Source: Sulfurospirillum cavolei
Lineage (GTDB): Bacteria; Campylobacterota; Campylobacteria; Campylobacterales; Sulfurospirillaceae
Assembly: GCF_001548055.1 (NCBI RefSeq)
Contig: NZ_AP014724.1
Coordinates: 2,170,001-2,234,000 of the forward strand
Direction of reading: 5' to 3'
Length of the DNA: 64,000 bases
Positions within the stretch are counted from its first letter, which is position 1; each line of letters begins with the position of its first letter. This document shows, piece after piece, positions 8,980 through 16,875 of the stretch. The notes under the pieces are model-generated. The model was not told the origin of the DNA. It made no database searches and worked only from the letters and a program-made list of their open reading frames with translations. Position numbers and translations under genes: made by a program.

Positions 8980-10110
8980 TTACTTTGAAGTCGCCATAAA
9001 ATCTCGTATCTCTTTTAAAATCGTTTCCGTTTTCGTGCTGTTTTCGACCAAGGCGATACGCACAAATCCATCGCCCATACCGCCGCGTCCTAAAAATCTT
9101 CCGGGTAAAACTTTGATATTTTTCTCTTGATAAAGCTTACATGTAAAGCCTAAATCGTCTCCGACTTCCAACCAAACGTAAAAGGTCGAAGCAATCGCAT
9201 CGATGCCTAAAATCGCTTCGGCCAAACGGAGGTTTTTCGCATACTCTTGGCGCGTGATCTCCACATGTGCCATATCGCTCCATGCAGCCGCAGAGGCTTT
9301 TTGCAACGGCAAAGGAATACCCGCACCGATGTACGTTCGATACTTCATATAGCCGCTCAAAATCTTCTCATCGCCTGCGATGAAGCCTGAACGAAGTCCC
9401 GGAGCGGAGCTTCGTTTGGAGATGGAGTTGATGACCAAGACGTTTTTGAAACTCTCGTTTCCTACATGTAAGGAAGCTTCCAGAAGCGAAACGGGTTTTT
9501 CATCGACGTAAATCTCGCTGTAACATTCGTCATTTAACAGCACGATGTCGTATTTGAGTGCAAATTTGACCCACTCGCCCAACTCGTCCAACGAAAGAGT
9601 CGATGTGGTCGGATTGTTGGGAAAATTGAGAATGATCAAATCGGCTTCTTTAAGCTGGGGAAGCGTAATGTCGGGTTTAAACGCATTCTCTTTTGTCAGG
9701 TTTAAATGCACGACTTTAGCGCGACTGGCAATCGCCGCACCTTCGTAGATCTGATAAAACGGATTGGTATACGCCATCACAGGATTTGGTTTATCGTGCA
9801 AAAGGTATTGCGGGAAGTTGAACAACACTTCTCTCGTACCGAATGTGCAGAGCAGTTCGCTCTCTTTGAGCGCAACGCCGAAACGCTTTTGAACAAAAGC
9901 GCGCTGTGCTTCCGTGACGTAGGCTTCACCGGATGATTTTGGGTATTTATTTAAAAGTGCGCTGTTTTCTTTGAGTGCATTTTGGATAAACATCGGGGTT
10001 TCAAACTGCGGCTCGCCGATGGTCAGATTGACCGTTTCGTACTGCGGATTGGGCGTTACGTCGTTCAATAACGCACTTAATTTTTCAAACGGATAGGGTT
10101 CAAAATGCAA
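8980..10110 (-). CDS. dapC: PLP-dependent aminotransferase, probable succinyldiaminopimelate transaminase
   Basis: A fold-type I class I/II aminotransferase of 376 residues. Residues seen are the substrate-binding NLTIGEPQF near the N-terminus, LNFPNNPTTS, LNDECYSEIY (the PLP Asp) and the PLP lysine in NSISKRSSAPGLRSGFIAG. DapC moves an amino group from glutamate to N-succinyl-2-amino-6-ketopimelate; the nearby dapE supports this role, but other aminotransferase roles remain possible. The chosen start is TTG at 10110, six bases after AAGGA; a TTG at 10128 is in frame but lies upstream of that site. It follows the AT-rich HTH gene by about 30 bases. Confidence 0.75.
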   Translation of the reverse strand: MHFEPYPFEKLSALLNDVTPNPQYETVNLTIGEPQFETPMFIQNALKENSALLNKYPKSSGEAYVTEAQRAFVQKRFGVALKESELLCTFGTREVLFNFPQYLLHDKPNPVMAYTNPFYQIYEGAAIASRAKVVHLNLTKENAFKPDITLPQLKEADLIILNFPNNPTTSTLSLDELGEWVKFALKYDIVLLNDECYSEIYVDEKPVSLLEASLHVGNESFKNVLVINSISKRSSAPGLRSGFIAGDEKILSGYMKYRTYIGAGIPLPLQKASAAAWSDMAHVEITRQEYAKNLRLAEAILGIDAIASTFYVWLEVGDDLGFTCKLYQEKNIKVLPGRFLGRGGMGDGFVRIALVENSTKTETILKEIRDFMATSK

Positions 10111-10141
10111 TGAATTTCCTTTAGTCAAAACTAAAATATTT

Positions 10142-11095
10142 TTATTCGATCGGTATGTTTTTAGATGTGCAATAATTCAAGATATCTTCATCTTTTTCAT
10201 AATACATGTCACATTCTTTCTCTAATTCCAACAAAGACGAATTGACATATTTGTCATCCGCACTTAATATTTTTTCAATTTGTTCTATAAATTGGCGATA
10301 TTTCTCGTTAATATGGCACAGCTTGTCAATCGTTTGATAGTCTAAGTTTTTATAAGAAGATTGAAAAAGAATTTGGCTTTCAAACGGATTTGCATGAAGT
10401 TTAATTACCCCAATTCCAAAAGACTTATTTAATCGCTCCATCTCTTCTTTCAAATTATCATTAATTTCAAAGGCCACCAAATAACCTAAATTTGCCCATG
10501 TCGAATTTGAAACGGCTTGAAAGTAATATTTTTTTAATTCATAATCTGAATTGATCTCTTTTTTAATCTCATAGGAAATGATTTCACAAGAGTCTTTTCT
10601 TTCAAGTGTTTTCAATAACTTACTGCTCGTTGCACTTTTAAATTTCGCAAACTTCACGCCGATAATATCGGGATGCGCCCATTTTTGCGTGTCGTCTTTA
10701 CTATTTTTCGACTCTTCGTGTAAAATCGTTTTGGCATAAATACCTCGACTTTTAAGATAGCTTACAAACAAAACATGCAAATCTCTCTCAGAGAAGCAAG
10801 CCTTCGTACCTTTTTTAGAGCCATTTTCGTCTTGCAAAAGCACATTCGCTTCTTCAACTGCCAAAAGATCGTTTTTCGTCAGATAGTAAAAATAAGCACC
10901 GTTTTGTTTAACTCTAGCAACTCTCGTATCGCCCTTGCGAATAAAATCACCCAATAAAGCAGATACCGTTGCGTGAGGTGTTTGTCCTTCAAACGCATAT
11001 AACTTATTGTCTAAAATGTATTTTGTGATTTCTTGATAAGAAACAGGCTTACTGAAATTTTCAAGTGCTTTTAATATGCTATCTTTAATGGTCAT
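10142..11095 (-). CDS. HARE-HTH protein with a PD-(D/E)XK nuclease-like domain
   Basis: A 317-residue protein unlike its neighbours in composition: it is clearly more AT-rich. Residues 3-75 fit the HARE-HTH winged-helix fold (VSYQEITKYILDNKLY, then a variable loop and AYFYYL), found in restriction systems and chromatin proteins. Residues 100-215 carry what looks like a restriction-endonuclease core: AHPDIIG (Asp143), SYEIKKE (Glu176, Lys178) and a later FQAVSNSTWANLGYLVAFE. It resembles the COG2958 type. Role unknown; DNA binding and cleavage are inferred from motifs only. It sits inside the housekeeping run, between the ThiF gene and dapC. Confidence 0.72.
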   Translation of the reverse strand: MTIKDSILKALENFSKPVSYQEITKYILDNKLYAFEGQTPHATVSALLGDFIRKGDTRVARVKQNGAYFYYLTKNDLLAVEEANVLLQDENGSKKGTKACFSERDLHVLFVSYLKSRGIYAKTILHEESKNSKDDTQKWAHPDIIGVKFAKFKSATSSKLLKTLERKDSCEIISYEIKKEINSDYELKKYYFQAVSNSTWANLGYLVAFEINDNLKEEMERLNKSFGIGVIKLHANPFESQILFQSSYKNLDYQTIDKLCHINEKYRQFIEQIEKILSADDKYVNSSLLELEKECDMYYEKDEDILNYCTSKNIPIE

Positions 11096-11107
11096 CCAAT
11101 GTTCCTC

Positions 11108-11791
11108 TCAATTAACGCTAGATTGCATCTTAGGCATCGCAAATTTTTGCGTGATCAGCTCGCCTTCGTCGTTGAAGTAGAGATAATAGAGCCAATCTTT
11201 TTTCACGCTCAAACCTGCCAAATAACGAAGTGCTAGATTTGCCTGCAACGAAGCGATGTGCATCACGATGGGTGCGGCAATTCCGGAAGGCGTTTTATTG
11301 CTGATGACAAAGGCTTTAAAACTACTCTGCTCGAAAAAACAGACTTGCCCGTTGAACGCCTCGACCGAACCGTAAAGCCACGGCGTATTCACGCTTTTAG
11401 CATACGCATCGATGGCGGCGCGTGAGGGCAAATTGTCGGTAGCGTCGATGATGAGATCGACCGCAATATTCTTACATGTAAAGTCTTCCAAGCGACCGAT
11501 ATGCGCCGTAACTTTTACAAAAGGACAACGCTCTTCGATGCTTTTTTTCACCACGTCGGCTTTGAATTTTCCCTCATCGCCCACTTTAAAGGCAATTTGG
11601 CGGTGAATATTATGCACACTTACCTCATCAAAATCCACCAAATGGATTTCGCCGATCCCCGAACTTCCCAGTGCATACGCTAAAGAGCTTCCCAAACCGC
11701 CGCAACCGATGATGACGATTTTTTTACTTTGAAGTCTCTCTTGCGTCACTTCGCCCCAAAGCTGAATCTGTCGGTGAAAATAGTGCGTCAT
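11108..11791 (-). CDS. ThiF/MoeB/HesA-type E1-like adenylyltransferase
   Basis: A 227-residue E1-like enzyme. It has the nucleotide-binding loop IIGCGGLGSSLAYA at residues 27-40, the acidic pair in LVDFDEV, the Arg in VHNIHRQIAF and the LIIDATDN motif at 113-120. The family adenylates the C-terminal glycine of a ubiquitin-like sulfur carrier such as ThiS or MoaD. The two CxxC pairs of the usual zinc site are missing. ATGA overlap couples it to the nitrilase-fold gene, and metX lies three genes upstream, so a sulfur-transfer role in homocysteine synthesis (HcyF-like) is worth considering next to thiamine or molybdopterin roles. Confidence 0.85.
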   Translation of the reverse strand: MTHYFHRQIQLWGEVTQERLQSKKIVIIGCGGLGSSLAYALGSSGIGEIHLVDFDEVSVHNIHRQIAFKVGDEGKFKADVVKKSIEERCPFVKVTAHIGRLEDFTCKNIAVDLIIDATDNLPSRAAIDAYAKSVNTPWLYGSVEAFNGQVCFFEQSSFKAFVISNKTPSGIAAPIVMHIASLQANLALRYLAGLSVKKDWLYYLYFNDEGELITQKFAMPKMQSSVN

Positions 11792-12579
11792 ACGTTTTCT
11801 CGCTTACTCACCTGCTTTTTCCATCCCCAGAGTTTTCGCGCTTCGGCTAAGACGTCTTTGTCGATGGTCGCGACGATCATCTCTTCTTTATCCCCGAGGC
11901 TCACTTCGACTTCGCCGTAAGGAGAGATCAAAGCACTTTGACCGTAAAACTGCCACGTCTCTTCCTCTTTGTAACTGCCGACGCGATTGGCGCGCAAAAT
12001 ATAAACATTGTTTAGCATCGCACGCATTTTTAAAAGCTCTTCCCAGCGTTTTGCCGAATCAAACGTCGAAGAAGTCGCACTTAAGACCACGTCGACGTTT
12101 TTACGCATGACTTCTTGCCATACCAGATCAAAGTGAAGCTCGTATCCGCTGACGATCCCAAAGCGCAAACCGCCGTGCAAAAAGAGCGGCAACGTGTATT
12201 TGGCGATCGCGTTGGCAAAGAACTTCTCTTCGTTCCAATGCTTATAGTTAATCAAAAATTGCTGATCGAAAAAATGCACCGATTTGGGCGAAAAATGCGC
12301 GTTGCTCTTGTAACAAAAATCCCCTTTGACGTTGACGATCGGCGCGATGACGTGAAGGTTGTATTCGGCGCAAAGCTTTTTGAGCGTTTCGATTTTGTGG
12401 TTGGATTGCTCTTTGATCATTGAGATCGGCATCGTCTCCAACTCTTTAAAAAAGCTGTTGAGCGCATATTCGCTCAATAAGACGACTTCCACCTCTTTTT
12501 GCTGGCAAATACGAAAATAGTAATCCAATTTCGCTTCGCTCATCGGAAGCGTACTTAACTGTAAAGCGGCTATTTTCAT
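11788..12579 (-). CDS. nitrilase-superfamily (carbon-nitrogen hydrolase fold) protein lacking the catalytic Cys
   Basis: The 263-residue protein matches the carbon-nitrogen hydrolase fold. The catalytic Glu is seen in LLSEYAL (Glu37) and the Lys in NYKHWNEE (Lys113). At the nucleophile position, where active members have a Cys before Tyr-Asp/Glu, this protein reads GIVSGYELHF, with glycine 145 encoded by GGA. Without the cysteine it is unlikely to hydrolyse amides by the family mechanism. It is coupled by ATGA overlaps to xseB upstream and to the E1-like gene downstream. A binding or structural role is possible; the frame is intact, so it is not a decaying pseudogene. Confidence 0.85.
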   Translation of the reverse strand: MKIAALQLSTLPMSEAKLDYYFRICQQKEVEVVLLSEYALNSFFKELETMPISMIKEQSNHKIETLKKLCAEYNLHVIAPIVNVKGDFCYKSNAHFSPKSVHFFDQQFLINYKHWNEEKFFANAIAKYTLPLFLHGGLRFGIVSGYELHFDLVWQEVMRKNVDVVLSATSSTFDSAKRWEELLKMRAMLNNVYILRANRVGSYKEEETWQFYGQSALISPYGEVEVSLGDKEEMIVATIDKDVLAEARKLWGWKKQVSKRENV

Positions 12580-12779
12580 GCCTTCTCTTCCTTCTCTTGT
12601 AATTTGGCATACGTCAATTTGGCTTCTTCAATCATCGCGCTCGCCTCTTTCAGAACCAAAATTCCCTCTTGATACCGCTTCATTCCCTCTTCCAAGGAGA
12701 GTTCAGGATTGGAGAGTTGCTCCAAGATCACTTTGGCACGCTCTAACTTTACTTCAAAACTCTCGTTTTTTGCTTCCAT
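12576..12779 (-). CDS. xseB: exodeoxyribonuclease VII small subunit
   Basis: A 67-residue helical protein with the XseB pattern FEVKLERAKVILEQLSNPELSLEEGMKRYQEGILVLKEA. It forms a complex with XseA, which degrades single-stranded DNA. The length is typical. The ATG at 12779 follows the metX stop directly, and the stop overlaps the next start as ATGA. XseA is not encoded in this window. Confidence 0.93.
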   Translation of the reverse strand: MEAKNESFEVKLERAKVILEQLSNPELSLEEGMKRYQEGILVLKEASAMIEEAKLTYAKLQEKEEKA

Positions 12780-12781
12780 AT

Positions 12782-13891
12782 TTAGACCTTTGCCTCTAAG
12801 GCTTTTCGAATATAAAAATCAAACGTATCGTATTCGACTAAAAAGGCATCGTGCCCGTAACGACTGTCGATACAATAATAATCCACCCGTTCGCTTCGTC
12901 CCATATTGTCCATCGTCGCTTTGATGAACTCCATCTCTTCGGGCATAAACAAAAAATCGCCTTTAAACGAAATCAACGTCAGTTTGGCTTTGATGTGTTT
13001 GAGCGAATCTTCCAGCGAATCGTAATTACGCGTTGCATCAAAAATATTCATCGCTTTGATAATGTACAAATAGCTTAAAGGATCGAAACGTTTGGCGAAG
13101 CTATAGCCGTTGTATTCCATATAGCGTTCAACTTGAAAACGCCCGAAAAGCTCGTACAAACCGTCCGTCTCGACATAATTACGACCGAATTTTTTGTTCA
13201 TCGAATAGGGACTTAAAAAACTGATGTGCCCCGCCATACGCCCGATGGCAAAACTCTGCAAGCCCTCTTCCGTAAAATCGTCCTTATCGTAGTTACCGCC
13301 TTTAAAGCGTTCGTCCTTGACGATACCTTCCATCGCGATTTTGTTCCACGCAATTGCCCAAGGACCCGTTGCATACGTCGTCGCAAGCAAAATCACCCGT
13401 TTCGCGAAATGCGGATACTCGATCGACATGCAAAGCCCTTGCATTCCGCCGAGCGACCCGCCGATAATCGCATACGCCTCTTGAATGCCTAAACGTGCGA
13501 AGAGATTCATTTGCGCTCTGACCATATCGCTAATCGTTAATACCGGAAATTTAAGACGTAAAGGCTCTTGATTTTTTCCCTGAGGACTCATAGGACCGCT
13601 CGAACCGAAACAACTGCCCAAAATATTGACGCAAATAACGTAATATCGGGTCGTATCGATGATTTTTCGATCGCCGATCATCGGATCCCACCATCCGGCT
13701 TTGGTCTCATTTTCATAACGACCTGCGGCATGGTGGCTTCCGGTAAGCGCGTGAAAAACGACGATGACGTTGCTTTTATCGTCGTTCATCTCTCCGTACG
13801 TTTCGTAGGCAAGTTGATACGACTCTAAAATACGGCCGCTTTCTAGGTAAAGCGGCTCGTCGAAACGTTCGATAGAGGTTTGTATTTTCAC
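12782..13891 (-). CDS. metX: homoserine O-acetyltransferase
   Basis: A 369-residue alpha/beta hydrolase that makes O-acetylhomoserine for methionine synthesis. The family motif with the catalytic serine is AIIGGSLGGMQGLCMS near residues 140-155, preceded by FHALTGSHHAAG and by the MSPQGKNQEP loop. The C-terminal RYGHDAFLVE supplies the catalytic His and GDFLFMPEE the acid. A TTACATGTAA palindrome lies just upstream at 13900-13909. It follows guaB by 40 bases. No metY sulfhydrylase gene is in the window. Confidence 0.94.
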   Translation of the reverse strand: MKIQTSIERFDEPLYLESGRILESYQLAYETYGEMNDDKSNVIVVFHALTGSHHAAGRYENETKAGWWDPMIGDRKIIDTTRYYVICVNILGSCFGSSGPMSPQGKNQEPLRLKFPVLTISDMVRAQMNLFARLGIQEAYAIIGGSLGGMQGLCMSIEYPHFAKRVILLATTYATGPWAIAWNKIAMEGIVKDERFKGGNYDKDDFTEEGLQSFAIGRMAGHISFLSPYSMNKKFGRNYVETDGLYELFGRFQVERYMEYNGYSFAKRFDPLSYLYIIKAMNIFDATRNYDSLEDSLKHIKAKLTLISFKGDFLFMPEEMEFIKATMDNMGRSERVDYYCIDSRYGHDAFLVEYDTFDFYIRKALEAKV

Positions 13892-13931
13892 CGTTATCCT
13901 TACATGTAAGCGCGTTGCTAAAAACGCGCGT

Positions 13932-15380
13932 TTAATTCACACGGTAATTGGGTGCTTCGTGCGTAATGATAACGTCGTGTACGTGACTCTCTTTAAGTCC
14001 TGCACTCGTAATCTCCACGAATTCCGCTTTTTCTTGATAATCGACGATATCGCGAGCACCGACATAGCCCATAGAGGAGCGAAGTCCACCGACGAGCTGA
14101 AAAATAACGTCGCGAATCGATCCCGCATGCGGTACGCGCCCTTCAATGCCTTCAGGTACGAGCTTATCCGCCGCCGTTCCTTCTTGGAAATAACGATCGC
14201 TGCTGCCTTTGGTCATCGCACCGATGCTTCCCATGCCGCGATAGGTTTTATATTGACGTCCTTGATACGTAATAAGTTCGCCCGGACTTTCATCCGTTCC
14301 CGCCAATAAACTTCCGATCATCACGCTTTGAGCACCTGCGGCTAAGGCTTTGGCAAAATCGCCCGAATACTTAATGCCGCCGTCGGCGATCACCGGAACA
14401 CCGTGTTTTTTACCTACCGCCGAGCACTCTTCGATGGCTGAAATTTGCGGTACGCCCACACCCGAGACGATACGCGTGGTACAAATACTTCCAGGTCCGA
14501 TACCCACTTTAATGCCGTCAACGCCGGCTTCGACTAAAGCTTCCGCCGCTTCGGACGTTGCGATATTTCCGGCGATAATATCGACGTTTAGCGTTTTTTT
14601 GATCAATTTCACCGTATCGATAATACCTTTAGAATGGCCGTGCGCCGAATCGAGAACCAAGACGTCCGCACCCGCGGCAACGAGTGCCGTCGCGCGCTCC
14701 AATTGTCCCACGCCGATCGCCGCGCCGACTCTGAGCCTGCCAAACGCGTCTTTGTTGGCGTTAGGATACTCTTGACGTTTTTTCAAGTCTTTGATCGTAA
14801 TAAGACCGGCTAGTTTATTATGCTCGTCGACGACGGGAAGTTTTTCGACTTTATTCGTTCTAAAAATCGCTTCGGCATCGTCCAAAGTCGTGCCTTTTTT
14901 GACGGTAATCAAAGGCATTTTCGTCATTAACTGTTCAACTTTTTTACTGAAATCGTTTTCGAAGCGAAGGTCGCGGTTGGTCAAAATACCGATCAAGGTA
15001 TTGGTGTCATCCACGACGGGAACGCCTGAAATTCGGTATTCAGACATAATTCCTAAAGCCTCTTTTAACGTCGCGCTGGCTTTAATGGAAACCGGATCGA
15101 TGATAATGCCGCTTTCGCTTTTTTTAACGCGTCTGATCTCGCGTACTTGCGATTCGACGTCCATATTTTTATGCACGATGCCTAAGCCTCCGAGCCGTGC
15201 CATCATAATCGCCGCACGGTGTTCGGTCACCGTATCCATCGCCGCGGAAATTAACGGAATGTTCAACGTGATATTCTTCGTTAATTTGGTTTTAATATCC
15301 ACTTCTTTGGGTAAAATCTCCGAATATTTCGGTACCAATAAAACATCTTCAAACGTCAACGCTCTTTTTCTAATTTTCAT
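13932..15380 (-). CDS. guaB: inosine-5'-monophosphate dehydrogenase
   Basis: IMPDH oxidises IMP to XMP with NAD, the committed step to GMP. The 482-residue protein has the TIM-barrel start [10 protein letters not shown], two CBS domains at about residues 95-205, VLDSAHGHS, the catalytic cysteine loop [21 protein letters not shown], and the mobile flap YRGMGS followed by the active-site Arg region. Length is normal. It lies 11 bases after the gatA stop on the same strand. Confidence 0.97.
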   Translation of the reverse strand: MKIRKRALTFEDVLLVPKYSEILPKEVDIKTKLTKNITLNIPLISAAMDTVTEHRAAIMMARLGGLGIVHKNMDVESQVREIRRVKKSESGIIIDPVSIKASATLKEALGIMSEYRISGVPVVDDTNTLIGILTNRDLRFENDFSKKVEQLMTKMPLITVKKGTTLDDAEAIFRTNKVEKLPVVDEHNKLAGLITIKDLKKRQEYPNANKDAFGRLRVGAAIGVGQLERATALVAAGADVLVLDSAHGHSKGIIDTVKLIKKTLNVDIIAGNIATSEAAEALVEAGVDGIKVGIGPGSICTTRIVSGVGVPQISAIEECSAVGKKHGVPVIADGGIKYSGDFAKALAAGAQSVMIGSLLAGTDESPGELITYQGRQYKTYRGMGSIGAMTKGSSDRYFQEGTAADKLVPEGIEGRVPHAGSIRDVIFQLVGGLRSSMGYVGARDIVDYQEKAEFVEITSAGLKESHVHDVIITHEAPNYRVN

Positions 15381-15391
15381 GTGTGCTTCTC

Positions 15392-16750
15392 CTATAACCC
15401 TAATGCTCGCTCTAAGCTTAGCGCACCGTCGAGTAACGCTTGCTCACCGTAGGCTTGTCCTATCAATTGTCCGCCGATGGGTAGCCCTTCTTGATTTTTA
15501 CCCAAAGGAACCGAAATACCGGGTAATCCGGCAAGATTCAGTGAAATCGTATAAATATCGCTTAAGTACATTTCCAAAGGATCCGCTTTAGAGCCGAACT
15601 CAAACGCCGCGGTAGGCGTCACCGGCATAAAAATCAGATCCGCTTCTTGAAAAATCGCTTCGTATTGCGCTTTGATAAAGTGACGTGCACGTTGCGCTTT
15701 AATATAATACGCGTCGTAGTAACCGCTACTCAAGACAAACGTTCCGAGTAAAATTCTTCGTTTGACCTCTTCGCCGAAACCCAAACTTCGGCTTTGAATG
15801 AACATCTCTTTTAACGAATCGCTGTTGTGTCGATTGCCGTAACGTACACCGTCATAACGGCTTAAGTTCGCGCTCGCTTCCGCGGTTGCAATCACGTAAT
15901 AGGTTGCGATGTCGTATTTGGAGTTGATAAAATTGCGATACACGATCGTATGTCCGGCACTTTGCAGTGCTTTAATCCCCTCTAACATCTTCTCGCGTAC
16001 TTCGGAACTTGCTTCATTGAGGTAATTTTCGATGACGGCAATCGTCATTTTACGATCGGGATTGAGTTTATCGGCAACGCTCTCATGCGCCATAGCGGCA
16101 CTCGTAGAATCTTTAGGTTCGTGTCCCGCGATAATATCGTACAAAATTGCGGCGTCTTCGACGTTTTGCGTAATCGGTCCGATTTGATCTAAAGAGCTCG
16201 AATAGGCGCCCAAACCGTAACGGCTCACTTTTCCGTAAGTGGGTTTGAGTCCGACGCAACCGCAAAAAGCCGCGGGCTGACGGATACTTCCGCCCGTATC
16301 GCTACCAAGAGCCGCAATAGCAATGCCCGCCGCAACGGCCGCCGCGCTTCCGCCGCTACTGCCGCCCGGAACGCACATGGGATTATGCGGATTCAAGGTT
16401 TTGCCGTAAAAAGACGATTCGGTGGAGCTTCCCATCGCAAATTCGTCCATATTCGTGCGTCCGAAAGGAGCAAGTCCGCGGCGTAACATGTTATCGACGA
16501 CGGTTGCGTTGTAAGGAGCGACGTAGCCTTGCAAAATGTTCGAACCGCTGGTGACTTCCCAGCCTTTGACTTGAATATTGTCTTTCAACGCGATAGGAAT
16601 TCCCTCGCCGTACTCGCCGATCGGTTGATTTGTGAGTTGTTCAACGTATGCACCCAGCTCTTTTTTGGCTGCAATCTCTTTTTTTAAGTCGTCTCGAATC
16701 TCTTTCAAAGCTTCGGCAGGAAGGGTTAATGCTTCTTTTAGCGTAATCAA
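15392..16750 (-). CDS. gatA: glutamyl-tRNA(Gln)/aspartyl-tRNA(Asn) amidotransferase subunit A
   Basis: GatA releases ammonia from glutamine and, with GatB and GatC, converts misacylated Glu-tRNA(Gln) or Asp-tRNA(Asn). The amidase signature is complete: the catalytic lysine in PIALKDNI, the serine in [14 protein letters not shown] and the loop [15 protein letters not shown]. The start is TTG at 16750 with AAAGGA six bases upstream, giving 452 residues; upstream extension is non-conserved. The start overlaps the stop of the 42-residue membrane ORF (TTGA), so it is probably coupled to it. Confidence 0.95.
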   Translation of the reverse strand: MITLKEALTLPAEALKEIRDDLKKEIAAKKELGAYVEQLTNQPIGEYGEGIPIALKDNIQVKGWEVTSGSNILQGYVAPYNATVVDNMLRRGLAPFGRTNMDEFAMGSSTESSFYGKTLNPHNPMCVPGGSSGGSAAAVAAGIAIAALGSDTGGSIRQPAAFCGCVGLKPTYGKVSRYGLGAYSSSLDQIGPITQNVEDAAILYDIIAGHEPKDSTSAAMAHESVADKLNPDRKMTIAVIENYLNEASSEVREKMLEGIKALQSAGHTIVYRNFINSKYDIATYYVIATAEASANLSRYDGVRYGNRHNSDSLKEMFIQSRSLGFGEEVKRRILLGTFVLSSGYYDAYYIKAQRARHFIKAQYEAIFQEADLIFMPVTPTAAFEFGSKADPLEMYLSDIYTISLNLAGLPGISVPLGKNQEGLPIGGQLIGQAYGEQALLDGALSLERALGL

Positions 16751-16875
16751 TGATGTTCCTTTAACTGTTTCGTTCGTCGATTGACGAGGTAAACGCACAC
16801 GCCGATGACGATAAAAATAGCGCCGACGGTTTCGAAAATAAAGCTAAGCTGTACGGGAGCGCTCAAATCAACCAT
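16747..16875 (-). CDS. small single-pass membrane protein, 42 aa, between ileS and gatA
   Basis: A short frame that fills the gap between ileS and gatA exactly. Its ATG at 16875 overlaps the ileS stop (ATGGTTGA) and its TGA at 16747-16749 overlaps the TTG start of gatA. The protein begins [12 protein letters not shown], has one strong hydrophobic segment at about residues 10-31 with a central glycine pair, and ends in a basic tail [11 protein letters not shown], which predicts N-out/C-in insertion. Function unknown. The overlaps at both ends, the clean transmembrane pattern and the lack of other content argue that it is real. Confidence 0.72.
   Translation of the reverse strand: MVDLSAPVQLSFIFETVGAIFIVIGVCVYLVNRRTKQLKEHH

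Noticed and set aside
14791-15591. 266-residue ORF opposite guaB and gatA
   Set aside because: It is antisense to conserved parts of two certain genes, crosses their junction and has no recognisable domain. It is a frame shadow.
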